Positions 1 to 5,890 of a stretch of DNA of 11,641 bases are shown in pieces. The notes beneath the pieces are model-generated. The model saw only the letters and a list, made by a program, of their open reading frames with translations, had not been told where the DNA came from and did not search any database. Source of the stretch: an uncultured Eubacteriales bacterium. GTDB taxonomy: Bacteria > Bacillota > Clostridia > Christensenellales > CAG-917. The stretch covers positions 1-11,641 of the forward strand of contig URUQ01000031.1 of NCBI GenBank assembly GCA_900551145.1, given 5' to 3'. Made by a program: the position numbers and the translations under genes. Within the stretch, counting starts at the first letter, position 1. The number at the start of each line of letters is the position of its first letter.

Positions 1-49
1 ATCTACACCGTCTAATTCGTCGGCAGCGTCAGATGTGTATAAGAGACAG
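1..49 (+). other. Illumina Nextera adapter left on the contig end (not genomic)
   Basis: Bases 1-8 (ATCTACAC) match the end of the Illumina P5 segment. Bases 9-16 (CGTCTAAT) sit where the i5 index lies, and I recall this octamer as Nextera XT index S510. Bases 17-30 (TCGTCGGCAGCGTC) followed by 31-49 (AGATGTGTATAAGAGACAG) are the Nextera read-1 adapter, the last 19 bases being the Tn5 mosaic end. Genomic sequence therefore starts at base 50. The mosaic end here comes from library preparation, so it should not be read as a natural transposon end, and any protein translated across 1-49 is an artefact. Confidence 0.98.
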
Positions 50-51
50 TA

Positions 52-1344
52 ACAGCAGTTGCGCTGATGATGATATTGCTTGTCGGTATTTACCGCTACA
101 CCGAAAAGAAGGGCACGAGCACGAGAGATTTTTATCTTACGATTATTCTTGTCGTGCTGACGTTTATGGCAAGTATCGGCGTTCCGCAAATTCAAGGCCT
201 CAACATCTATGCAATGCCCATTGCGCTTGCTACGCTCGTGCTTATCGAGCTTATCGACAGAAGAACGGCAACTCTTGCAACTTGCACGGTGGCGGTTATG
301 CTTACCATATCGTTTATGATAAAGTCGACCGACCAAAAATATTTGTTCGAGCAGGTTATGCCGGCGATTATTTGCAACAGTTTGTGCGCGATTATCGTCA
401 ATTTCTACGAGAAAAAGCACCTTACTCGCCTCAAATTCTTGCTCGTATCTATGGCCACTCCGCTCATTATTCAACCGCTTGTCGTTATGCTCACGCTTGC
501 CTCGGGTGATACAAGCATGAACCTTTTGTGGAACGTGCTCGCCTGCTACGGTGCAAACGTCGCGGCGTCGCTCGTGTTTATGCCTCTCGTGGCTATTTTT
601 GAGGGTATATTCAACATTGCGGACGATTTTCGTCTCAACGAACTTTGCTCGCTTTCCAATCCGCTTCTCAAACGACTTGCAAGCGAAGCACCCGGTACGT
701 TCAACCACTCGCTCGTGGTCGGAAACCTTGCCGAGGCTTGCGCTTCCGCTATCGGTGAAAACCCAAATATGGCAAGATGCGCCGCATACTATCACGATAT
801 CGGCAAATTGAAAGCGCCCATTTATTTCAGTGAAAACCAGTCCTCTTACAATCCGCACGACGAACTTATTCCCGAAGTCAGCGTAAGTATGATCACTTCT
901 CACACGCTTTTCGGTGAGATTTTGGCAAAGCAGAACAGACTTCCGCAAGAGATCGTCGCAATATGCAGAGAGCACCACGGCACGTCGCCCGTCGGATATT
1001 TCTATCGCAAGGCGTTGACGCTCAAAGAAGAGGGTGATCTCGCAGTGGATAAATACACCTATGCAGGGCCTAAACCGCAAACCAAGATTGCCGCAATCAT
1101 CATGATTGCAGATACCATAGAGGCTGCAATGCGCGCGTATATGCCCGACACAAAAGAGGAGTTCCAGGCGCGTATCAACAAACTCGTTGATGAAAAACTC
1201 GAATTGCGCCAATTTGACGAGTGCCCCATCACGATGGGAGATATTGCAACAATCAAGCGCACGATTATCGAAGTTTTGCCGTCGATTCACCACGGTAGAA
1301 TAAACTACGAGAAGAAGAACAGAGCCAACACTTTCAACAAATAA
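52..1344 (+). CDS. pgpH: 7TM-HD cyclic-di-AMP phosphodiesterase (PgpH/YqfF type), 5'-truncated
   Basis: This is the C-terminal part of a membrane phosphodiesterase of the 7TMR-HD family, which hydrolyses cyclic-di-AMP at the inner face of the membrane. The open frame runs straight into the adapter, so the true start is missing; base 52 is the first complete codon and the ATG at 67 is only an internal methionine. Seven hydrophobic segments are visible over roughly residues 1-180 (numbering from the ATG at 67), so the lost portion should be mainly the extracellular 7TMR-HDED domain. The HD domain follows and keeps every expected metal ligand: H214 (FNHS), H243-D244 (YYHDIGK), H279 (SHT), H303-H304 (EHHG) and D349 (IADT). 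Their spacing is close to what I recall for Listeria PgpH. The adjacent ybeY matches the usual Bacillota phoH-yqfF-ybeY order. Family assignment is firm; c-di-AMP specificity is inferred from the family. Confidence 0.93.
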   Translation, partial: TAVALMMILLVGIYRYTEKKGTSTRDFYLTIILVVLTFMASIGVPQIQGLNIYAMPIALATLVLIELIDRRTATLATCTVAVMLTISFMIKSTDQKYLFEQVMPAIICNSLCAIIVNFYEKKHLTRLKFLLVSMATPLIIQPLVVMLTLASGDTSMNLLWNVLACYGANVAASLVFMPLVAIFEGIFNIADDFRLNELCSLSNPLLKRLASEAPGTFNHSLVVGNLAEACASAIGENPNMARCAAYYHDIGKLKAPIYFSENQSSYNPHDELIPEVSVSMITSHTLFGEILAKQNRLPQEIVAICREHHGTSPVGYFYRKALTLKEEGDLAVDKYTYAGPKPQTKIAAIIMIADTIEAAMRAYMPDTKEEFQARINKLVDEKLELRQFDECPITMGDIATIKRTIIEVLPSIHHGRINYEKKNRANTFNK

Positions 1345-1362
1345 GAAAGGCTACGAAAGATT

Positions 1363-1839
1363 ATGATTAGAATTTCGGGTGCAAAATTCAGCGAAAAAAT
1401 GCTGATAAAAAGAGTGGAAAGAGCGTGCTTTGAACATTTGAAGCAACGCGATATTTTCGTGACGGACATTACGATTGTTGACGAAAATACCATTCGCGAC
1501 CTCAATAGAGAGGCAAGAGGCGTGGACAAGGTGACGGACGTGTTGAGTTTTCCGTGCTTTGCTCCGCTTGATTTACCCGTGTATAAAGAGGACTTTTCGC
1601 CTTGCGATTTTGACGGAAAAAGAGTTATGCTCGGCTCGATTATGATATGTAGACAAAGGGCGGAGGAACAAGCGCAAGAGTACGTACACTCGTATGCAAG
1701 GGAACTCGGCTTTTTGGCATGCCACGGCTTTTTGCATATCCTCGGCTTTGACCACATAGACCCCGAAGACGAAAAAGTGATGATTGCTCATCAAAAAGCA
1801 ATTATGAAGATGGTAAATCTAAAAAGAAACGAAAATTGA
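1363..1839 (+). CDS. ybeY: Endoribonuclease YbeY (rRNA maturation factor)
   Basis: A complete 158-residue protein of normal YbeY length. YbeY is a zinc-dependent single-strand endoribonuclease that takes part in 16S rRNA 3'-end maturation and late 30S ribosome quality control. The diagnostic metal-binding motif HGxLHxxGxDH is present near residues 120-130 as CHGFLHILGFDH, and it is followed by the typical acidic DPEDEKVM stretch. The family signatures LNREARGVDKVTDVLSFP and MLGSIMIC are also present. It starts 18 bp after the phosphodiesterase gene, with a purine-rich AAGAAAGG 12 bases before the ATG, so the two are probably co-transcribed. In many Bacillota ybeY is followed by dgkA and era. 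Here the operon ends instead in a non-coding block, so those genes must lie elsewhere or be absent. Confidence 0.96.
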   Translation: MIRISGAKFSEKMLIKRVERACFEHLKQRDIFVTDITIVDENTIRDLNREARGVDKVTDVLSFPCFAPLDLPVYKEDFSPCDFDGKRVMLGSIMICRQRAEEQAQEYVHSYARELGFLACHGFLHILGFDHIDPEDEKVMIAHQKAIMKMVNLKRNEN

Positions 1840-1840
1840 A

Positions 1841-1870
1841 TTAATAATTAACAATTATTAATTAATAATT
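1841..1870. repeat. Overlapping AT-rich palindromes downstream of ybeY
   Basis: TTAATAATT (1841-1849) and AATTATTAA (1853-1861) form a perfect 9-bp inverted repeat around a 3-base centre. The second arm is also the left half of a perfect 18-bp palindrome, AATTATTAATTAATAATT (1853-1870). The block starts two bases after the ybeY stop codon. It may be the outer edge of the intergenic element to its right, or a weak transcription end signal; it lacks the GC-rich stem of a normal intrinsic terminator. Confidence 0.75.
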
Positions 1871-2178
1871 GCGGAAGGCGTAGCTTTATCCTAAGGAGAA
1901 CTTATTCGGAGCGTACTTATAAAGGGTACGTGCAATTCGAAGATGGAACGAAACCGCCGTCCGCGAACTTGTAGAGCGGACTAATTAACGGGCACTCATT
2001 CAAGGTGTACTTATTAACGGAATATGCTTATTCGAAGCGTGGAGGCGCAAGGCGCCGACCGCATCGAGCGCCAAGCTTGACGATAGGTACAAGTGAGTCA
2101 ACGAGTGTTGTTCTTTTCGTTGGCGAACGAGTGGCATAACAAGTGAACGATACTTTTCTATGCGCGTGCCGAGTGTGT

Positions 2179-2231
2179 CCCCCTGCGGAGCAGTTCCGGG
2201 GGTTCCCTCAAACAAAGTGCAGAGGGGGAAC
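2179..2231. repeat. Nested C-block/G-block inverted repeats
   Basis: CCCC (2179-2182) can pair with GGGG near 2198-2202, enclosing the small hairpin CTGC-GGA-GCAG (2183-2193). Just after it, GTTCCCTC (about 2202-2209) is nearly complementary to GAGGGGGAAC (2222-2231). The resulting tandem hairpins have no T-run after them, so they do not look like terminators. They are part of the structured non-coding block. Confidence 0.5.
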
Positions 2232-2308
2232 GGAATAGGGGAAACACCGTGAGGAAGGGGGAAGTTGCAATTAGAGGAGTTATGACGATCTCTATTCGGA
2301 GCAAAATA

Positions 2309-2336
2309 AAAAGCACTCGAAAACCGAGTGCTTTTG
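2309..2336 (-). terminator. Intrinsic terminator of the zinc-ribbon membrane gene, probably bidirectional
   Basis: AAAAGCACTCG (2309-2319) pairs perfectly over 11 bp with CGAGTGCTTTT (2325-2335) around a 5-base loop. Read on the minus strand, the stem is followed by a T-rich tract (TTTTTATTTT), and the hairpin lies 17 bp past the stop codon of the gene ending at 2353. Read on the plus strand it ends in CTTTTGATTT, so it may also stop transcription arriving from the ybeY side. Confidence 0.88.
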
Positions 2337-2352
2337 ATTTAATCAAAACTGA

Positions 2353-3138
2353 TTATTTTGCTTTTTTCTCTTTTCTTTCAAGAGACTTGGTGAAGCAAAG
2401 ACCAAAGATGATTTGCAACAATCCGAGTACCGCGCCTGCAAGAACGACGTATTCTTTGGTGACGAACGACTTGTAGTATGCGACGAAGCCCAAACCTTCT
2501 TCGTTGTTGAGCACGACTTGCGCAAAGAGCACTGCGATTGCAACAAGTCCTATAAGAATGCTTGACAAGACGTTGTACGCTCTGCCGTATTTCTTACCGC
2601 AAGCGGAAATGAACGCGACAAGGAAGTTGATTCCGGCAAACACAAGTAATGCCATCGGCAAGACATAAAGAATGCCGTAAAGCACGGAGTGATCAAACAA
2701 CGCTTTGAAGAAGCTCGTATCTTTGATGAGGGTGATCCAACCCGAGATGCCGTCGAAAGCGGCGATACCGAATAGGTCGTTCTTAATCTTGCCGGTGTTT
2801 ACGAAGTAACCGACCACGGTGAGTGCAACGAAGAGAAGTGACACAAGCATCATAACGACGTTTCTGCCGACACCGCTGTGTTTTGCTTTCTTTGCGGGGA
2901 CTGCCGCAGTTCCCTCACTGTTGTAGACGGGTTCAAAGTTGGTTTGAGGTTGTGTATAAGCGGGCGCTTGTTGGACGAGCGTCGCGGCTTGTGTGTCTAT
3001 TTTGTTGATTTTTACGCCGATCGTGACACCGCAACTGGGACATTTGATACGATGTTTGTATCCATCGGGAAGAGTCTCCATATTCGCCGGCGGTTCAAAA
3101 CTGATTTCGGCTCTGCAACTTGGGCATCTAGTGTACAT
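2353..3138 (-). CDS. Zinc-ribbon protein with four predicted membrane segments, function unknown
   Basis: A 261-residue protein that I cannot assign to a characterised family. The N-terminus carries two CPxC knuckles, C5-C8 (RCPSCRAEI) and C33-C36 (IKCPSCGVTI), which together should bind one structural zinc ion. A polar, Gln/Pro/Ala-rich linker follows at about 45-88. Four hydrophobic segments are then visible near residues 92-113, 152-178, 190-211 and 229-249, and the protein ends in a basic tail (KSLERKEKKAK). The start is well supported: AAGGAG lies 7 bases before the ATG. It is a single-gene unit with its own consensus promoter and terminator, convergent with pgpH-ybeY. The cytosolic zinc ribbon joined to a membrane region suggests a regulatory or scaffolding membrane protein, but that is only an inference. 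Confidence 0.85.
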   Translation of the reverse strand: MYTRCPSCRAEISFEPPANMETLPDGYKHRIKCPSCGVTIGVKINKIDTQAATLVQQAPAYTQPQTNFEPVYNSEGTAAVPAKKAKHSGVGRNVVMMLVSLLFVALTVVGYFVNTGKIKNDLFGIAAFDGISGWITLIKDTSFFKALFDHSVLYGILYVLPMALLVFAGINFLVAFISACGKKYGRAYNVLSSILIGLVAIAVLFAQVVLNNEEGLGFVAYYKSFVTKEYVVLAGAVLGLLQIIFGLCFTKSLERKEKKAK

Positions 3139-3169
3139 AGTTTATCTCCTTAAAAACTATTCTTACGAT

Positions 3170-3198
3170 ATTATATTATTAAAGTGCATTAAAGTCAA
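3170..3198 (-). promoter_or_regulatory. Housekeeping-type promoter of the zinc-ribbon membrane gene
   Basis: On the minus strand TTGACT (-35, bases 3198-3193) and a perfect TATAAT (-10, bases 3175-3170) are separated by exactly 17 bp. Transcription would start about 7 bases after the -10, giving a leader of roughly 25 bases that contains the AAGGAG ribosome binding site at 3151-3146. This is a near-consensus sigma-A promoter, implying strong vegetative expression. Confidence 0.88.
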
Positions 3199-3470
3199 TG
3201 ATAGTAAAGCAAAAAATATTTTTTAATAGCGTAAAATAGCATATTTAAGCGGATTACGGCGCAAAAAACGTCGTCGAAAAACGCAAAATACAATCCGTTT
3301 TGTGCAATATTTTGTAAACTTTTTCAAGCAAGCAAAAATGCGGGTGAAAAACAAAAATGCGCATAAAACGGGCTTTATAATAACAAATCTAACGATAAAA
3401 CATGTTTTTATTCAAAGTGTGGCTTTATGAATATATAGCGTTCGTTTGTGATGGGGGGGGGGAGAATGGT
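3199..3470. other. Intergenic stretch without a gene; A-rich with short repeats
   Basis: No credible coding frame in this part. It contains a 6-bp inverted repeat CGGATT (3250-3255) / AATCCG (3292-3297), a direct repeat CAAAAATGCG (3333-3342 and 3352-3361), a perfect 12-bp palindrome AAAACATGTTTT (3397-3408) and a run of ten G at 3453-3462. It lies between the promoter of the zinc-ribbon gene and the end of the yabP-yabQ unit. I see no convincing hairpin terminator for that unit. Confidence 0.6.
3453..3462 (+). repeat. Homopolymer run of ten G
   Basis: Ten consecutive G on the plus strand, 8 bases beyond the stop codon of the minus-strand 104-residue gene, where it reads as ten C. It is the longest homopolymer of G or C in the window. 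Such runs are prone to replication slippage and also to sequencing error. Because it lies outside the reading frame, a length change would not alter the protein as annotated. Confidence 0.95.
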
Positions 3471-3785
3471 CTATCCGACCGACTTCTTTTCCATATAATT
3501 TTTGACGCTGACGTAATCGGCGCAAAGTTTGATTATGTAGCGTTGTTTTTCCTCGTGGGACAGCGTGCGGAGAATATTTTCGTCGGCAAGTTGCGCAACG
3601 GGGTTGTTGACGCTCTCTCCCGCGCGTTTGAGTTTGTTGAGTTTGACGTAGATTGCCTTTTGTTCGGGCGTAACGTCTTTTGGCGCGCTCAATTCGTCTT
3701 TGTCGTACGAGTTGTTACCCAGCCTTGATTTTGCCGATTTTGCAAGTGCGCGAAGGGCGCAGTTTTTGTGTTTTACGTTGCTCAT
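3471..3785 (-). CDS. Uncharacterised small basic protein downstream of yabQ
   Basis: I do not recognise this 104-residue protein. It is hydrophilic with no membrane segment or signal peptide. The first 35 residues are rich in Lys/Arg/Asn (KHKNCALRALAKSAKSRLGNN), followed by what looks like helical sequence with the stretches TPEQKAIYVKLNKLKRAGESV and LSHEEKQRYIIKLCADYVSVKNYMEKK. The start at 3785 is chosen because GGAGG sits 5 bases before this ATG; the longer reading to 3977 would add a low-complexity basic extension overlapping the end of yabQ and has no comparable site. It begins 65 bp after yabQ on the same strand, so it may be co-transcribed with yabP-yabQ. In Bacillus the gene after yabQ is divIC, a one-pass membrane protein; this one has no membrane segment, so it is not divIC. 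A role in sporulation is guilt by association only. Confidence 0.7.
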   Translation of the reverse strand: MSNVKHKNCALRALAKSAKSRLGNNSYDKDELSAPKDVTPEQKAIYVKLNKLKRAGESVNNPVAQLADENILRTLSHEEKQRYIIKLCADYVSVKNYMEKKSVG

Positions 3786-3850
3786 TTCCGCCTCCGATAC
3801 TATATTAGCACAATTCCGTGCAATTGGAAGCGGGACGACAAACATAGACT

Positions 3851-4162
3851 TTATTCGTCTTTTTCTCTCTTTTTTCTCACGTGATTTCTTATTTTTGAAA
3901 AGAGAAAAGGCGGTATAAATACGCCAAATCCGAATGAAAATACGCCGTAGAGTTGGATTTTGCCTTGCATTATCCACTCAACGCAAGCGATAAACGCACC
4001 CGATATGCACACAGTGGCAAAAAAGTCTGTCAATGCGCGCTCCAAGGGCCTTGCCTTGCGCAAATAAAGAAGAGCGAAAAGCCCTCCCACAAGACCTACA
4101 AGAAGGCAAAACAAAAAGCATATCGCCTGATTTTTGGCGTTTGCGCCGAGATATAAGTTCAT
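3851..4162 (-). CDS. yabQ: Spore cortex biosynthesis protein YabQ family
   Basis: A 103-residue integral membrane protein that fits the YabQ family, whose Bacillus member is needed for spore cortex formation and acts in the outer forespore membrane. Three hydrophobic segments are visible: residues 11-33 (QAICFLFCLLVGLVGGLFALLYL), about 43-62, and about 70-90 (LYGVFSFGFGVFIPPFLF). A basic cytosolic tail (KIRNHVRKKREKDE) follows. The segment after residue 64, GKIQLYGVFSFGFGVFIPPF, resembles the family's conserved G-[KE]-I-R-x-Y-x-x-x-G-x-x-x-G-x-x-x-Y region. Its ATG overlaps the TGA of yabP in an ATGA arrangement, implying translational coupling. The family is short and loosely conserved, so the call rests largely on adjacency to the clearer yabP. 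Confidence 0.77.
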   Translation of the reverse strand: MNLYLGANAKNQAICFLFCLLVGLVGGLFALLYLRKARPLERALTDFFATVCISGAFIACVEWIMQGKIQLYGVFSFGFGVFIPPFLFSKIRNHVRKKREKDE

Positions 4163-4497
4163 TTGAAAAGGCGTTTTGCAAAGGATGCGGGCGTTGATTG
4201 CGCACTGTATTTTAGGGATGTGATTTGCCCCGCAATTTGCAATTTTCCGCTTTCCACGTCAAGATTTTTGACGACGAGGTCAGTGCCGACTATGGTCAGT
4301 GTTTCACCCTCCAAGCGCACGACCACGGTTTTGTCCGTAAACGTCGGGACATCCAAAACGCCCGTCATAGACACGGAATGAAGGTGGTCGAGTTCGATTT
4401 TGTGAGGGGATTTTGCCTTTTGAGATTGCTCGGCTTTGGTCTGCACTTTTGCCGAGTCGAGAGCACGTGATTGCGTGGTAGATTTTGAAAATTCCAT
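4159..4497 (-). CDS. yabP: Sporulation protein YabP
   Basis: A 112-residue cytosolic protein of the YabP/YqfC family, which in Bacillus is required with YabQ for normal spore cortex assembly. After a polar, Ser/Lys/Gln-rich N-terminal 33 residues, the conserved beta-rich core follows: HLHSVSMTGVLDVPTFTDKTVVV, then the signature GETLTIVGTDLVVKNLDVESG and KLQIAGQITSLKYS. The family consensus of a short repeated strand pattern ending in L-x-(I/V)-x-G-x-I-x-S-L-x-Y is clear. AGGAGGTG lies just upstream of the ATG (bases 4510-4503), fixing the start. No close match to a housekeeping promoter is seen on this strand. An ATA/AATATTAT pair in the 4530-4565 region has about the spacing of a sigma-E site, but that match is weak. 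The pair suggests that the organism, or a recent ancestor, forms endospores. Confidence 0.9.
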   Translation of the reverse strand: MEFSKSTTQSRALDSAKVQTKAEQSQKAKSPHKIELDHLHSVSMTGVLDVPTFTDKTVVVRLEGETLTIVGTDLVVKNLDVESGKLQIAGQITSLKYSAQSTPASFAKRLFK

Positions 4498-4527
4498 ATT
4501 ACACCTCCTGCGCTTGCGCGCTTTTCA

Positions 4528-4556
4528 TTGACAATAATATTAAAAGAGAATAGAAT
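4528..4556 (+). promoter_or_regulatory. Housekeeping-type promoter of the acyltransferase-alaS-PHP unit
   Basis: A perfect TTGACA (-35, 4528-4533) and TAGAAT (-10, 4551-4556) are separated by 17 bp. The start of transcription would fall near 4563, leaving a leader of about 40 bases before the ATG at 4603. The site lies in the divergent gap to yabP, so any yabP promoter must overlap this region on the other strand. Confidence 0.88.
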
Positions 4557-4566
4557 ATATTCCACA

Positions 4567-4593
4567 AAACAAAAAAACGCTCGCACGGGCGTT
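4567..4593 (-). terminator. Leader hairpin with a terminator-like tail on the minus strand
   Basis: AACGCTC (4576-4582) pairs with GGGCGTT (4587-4593) around a 4-base loop, with one G-T wobble. On the minus strand the stem is followed by a run of seven T, then G and four T, so it looks like an intrinsic terminator that would stop antisense transcription before it reaches yabP. In plus-strand RNA the same hairpin lies 10 bases before the start codon at 4603 and could affect translation. The function in either direction is inferred. Confidence 0.55.
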
Positions 4594-4602
4594 GGGTGAG
4601 CA

Positions 4603-5859
4603 ATGGCAAAGTCAAAAAAATCCGCAAACAATAAGAGGCGTTTTGCAATAGACCATTCGGCAAAATACTATCCGATAATGTCAACGAAGAAAGCGCAAAG
4701 TTTGTTTTGCATAAGCGCAAAGATGTTCGACGAGGTCGATAGAGACGTTCTCGAAGTTGCGCTCAACGACGTGCTCAATCGTTTTCAAGCGTACAAAGTG
4801 CGTCTCAAAAAGGGCTATGCGTGGCACTTTTTCGAGCATAACGACGCACACGCAAAAGTTTTCGGAAACGAAGCGTTGCTTACCCCCATCAATCCCGACG
4901 ATACCAACGGATATTGGTTTAGAGTGAGTGCGGTGGGTAATCTCATAAAACTCGAAATGTTCCATGCGCTTGCCGACGGCAACGGAGCGTTGATGTTTTT
5001 GAGAAGTATCGTCAAGAGATATCGTGAGCTTTTGGGCTTCGAGGTCGAGGATGACGGGATAATCGATTGGAAGAGCCAGTCCTACGACGAGGAGTTCGAG
5101 GACAGTTTCGAGAAGAATTACAAGCCCATAACCTTCGGACAAATGAACCTCAAAGCGTTGGCAGGCAAAGTGCCTCATCGTATAGGAGGTACGCTCTCGC
5201 AAGCGGGCTATCAAAGCAGTGAAGCGGTTGCCGAGGCAAGCGATATAGTGGCAAAGGCAAAAGAAATCGGAGTCACGTTCACGGCGTACCTGACGGGCGC
5301 GCTGGCGTATACCATTGAAAGGACTTACGCCAACAAAAAGCCTATAGCGATAATGGTGCCCGTCAATCTTCGCTCGCTTTATCCGTCGAGGACGATGCGC
5401 AACTTCGTCACTTTCGTGAGAATTATATTCTTGCCCTCTTCGTGCAAGAGCGTGGAAGACTGCGCAAAAGAGGCGTATAGGCAACTCAAAATCGAGACGG
5501 CAAAGGACAAACTCGACGCGTTTATCTCAACTACGGTGCGCGCTCAAAAAAACTGGCTTCTCAAAACGTTGCCACTCTTCGTCAAGACCGCGCTTATACG
5601 ATTCGGCAAACTGTTTATGCGCTCTCGGCAGACGATGATTTTCAGCAATCTCGGCAATATCGTATCCCCCGAGGCAATGGGCGTTGACAGATATATTCTC
5701 AATATGAACGTGTCCAAAAACAACGTTCAAAATCTCGGCGCGATAACCACCAACGGCAAGACCAATCTCGGTTTTACGCGCTATATCGAAGAAAACGATT
5801 TGCCCGAGGCGTTCTTTGACGTGCTCGAACAAAAAGGTATAAAACTAACAAGAGTGTGA
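4603..5859 (+). CDS. Condensation/alcohol acetyltransferase-like CoA-dependent acyltransferase
   Basis: A 418-residue cytosolic protein with the two-domain layout of the chloramphenicol acetyltransferase/condensation superfamily. The catalytic HxxxDG motif is present as H121-ALAD-G126 (FHALADGNGALMFLRSIVKRY). The C-terminal half has VPVNLR (252-257) and the SNLG turn (348-351), both typical of alcohol acetyltransferase-like proteins common in Clostridia. The N-terminus, KKSANNKRRFAIDHSAKYYP, is basic and has no signal peptide. Acyl transfer from CoA or a carrier protein to a hydroxyl or amine is the expected chemistry; the substrate cannot be told. No carrier protein, adenylation domain or lipid-synthesis gene is nearby. 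The ATG at 4603 follows a GGTGAG sequence unusually closely, so the start is less certain than for its neighbours; an alternative ATG at 4678 has no better site. It leads a unit with alaS, 31 bp downstream. Confidence 0.82.
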   Translation: MAKSKKSANNKRRFAIDHSAKYYPIMSTKKAQSLFCISAKMFDEVDRDVLEVALNDVLNRFQAYKVRLKKGYAWHFFEHNDAHAKVFGNEALLTPINPDDTNGYWFRVSAVGNLIKLEMFHALADGNGALMFLRSIVKRYRELLGFEVEDDGIIDWKSQSYDEEFEDSFEKNYKPITFGQMNLKALAGKVPHRIGGTLSQAGYQSSEAVAEASDIVAKAKEIGVTFTAYLTGALAYTIERTYANKKPIAIMVPVNLRSLYPSRTMRNFVTFVRIIFLPSSCKSVEDCAKEAYRQLKIETAKDKLDAFISTTVRAQKNWLLKTLPLFVKTALIRFGKLFMRSRQTMIFSNLGNIVSPEAMGVDRYILNMNVSKNNVQNLGAITTNGKTNLGFTRYIEENDLPEAFFDVLEQKGIKLTRV

Positions 5860-5890
5860 CTTTTCCACAACAGAGTATAAAGAGGTATTT

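Larger units (their letters stand above)
1840..2308. repeat. Gene-free structured block: candidate dispersed intergenic element
   Basis: About 470 bp with no credible reading frame. From left to right it holds: AT-rich palindromes (1841-1870); a TTATTCGGAGCG-like motif at 1902-1912 that recurs as TTATTCGAAGCG at 2028-2039 and in part at 2292-2302; a 6-bp inverted repeat GTCCGC/GCGGAC at 1959-1964 and 1976-1981; a GC-rich GGCGC-AA-GGCGCC stretch near 2044-2056; paired copies of ACAAGTGA (2089-2096, 2139-2146) and of AACGAGTG (2100-2107, 2126-2133); and C-block/G-block hairpins at 2179-2231. Base composition and texture differ from the flanking genes. The short frames on either strand lack ribosome binding sites and domain-like composition. 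It could be a dispersed non-coding repeat, a decayed mobile element or a structured RNA; sequence alone does not decide. No clear terminator for ybeY is seen other than the AT-rich palindromes. Confidence 0.5.

Noticed and set aside
31..49. Tn5 mosaic end as evidence of a transposon
   Set aside because: It is directly preceded by the P5 end, an index octamer and the read-1 adapter, so it is library sequence.
2000..2215. Minus-strand frame of 71 codons in the non-coding block
   Set aside because: No ribosome binding site, and the translation covers repeated motifs and palindromes. It is more likely to be non-coding repeat sequence read by chance.
1840..2308. CRISPR array or tRNA cluster in the repeat-bearing block
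   Set aside because: The repeats are only 8-12 bases, unevenly spaced and degenerate, and no cloverleaf with a CCA-adjacent acceptor stem could be drawn.
3786..3977. Extension of the unknown small gene to an ATG at 3977
   Set aside because: It would overlap the end of yabQ by over 100 bases and add a low-complexity Lys/Arg-rich stretch, while the internal ATG at 3785 has GGAGG at good spacing.
5860..5890. Possible T-box or other tRNA-sensing leader before alaS
   Set aside because: The gap is only 31 bp, too short for a T-box; only a ribosome binding site is visible. The lysS leader likewise has no T-box features.
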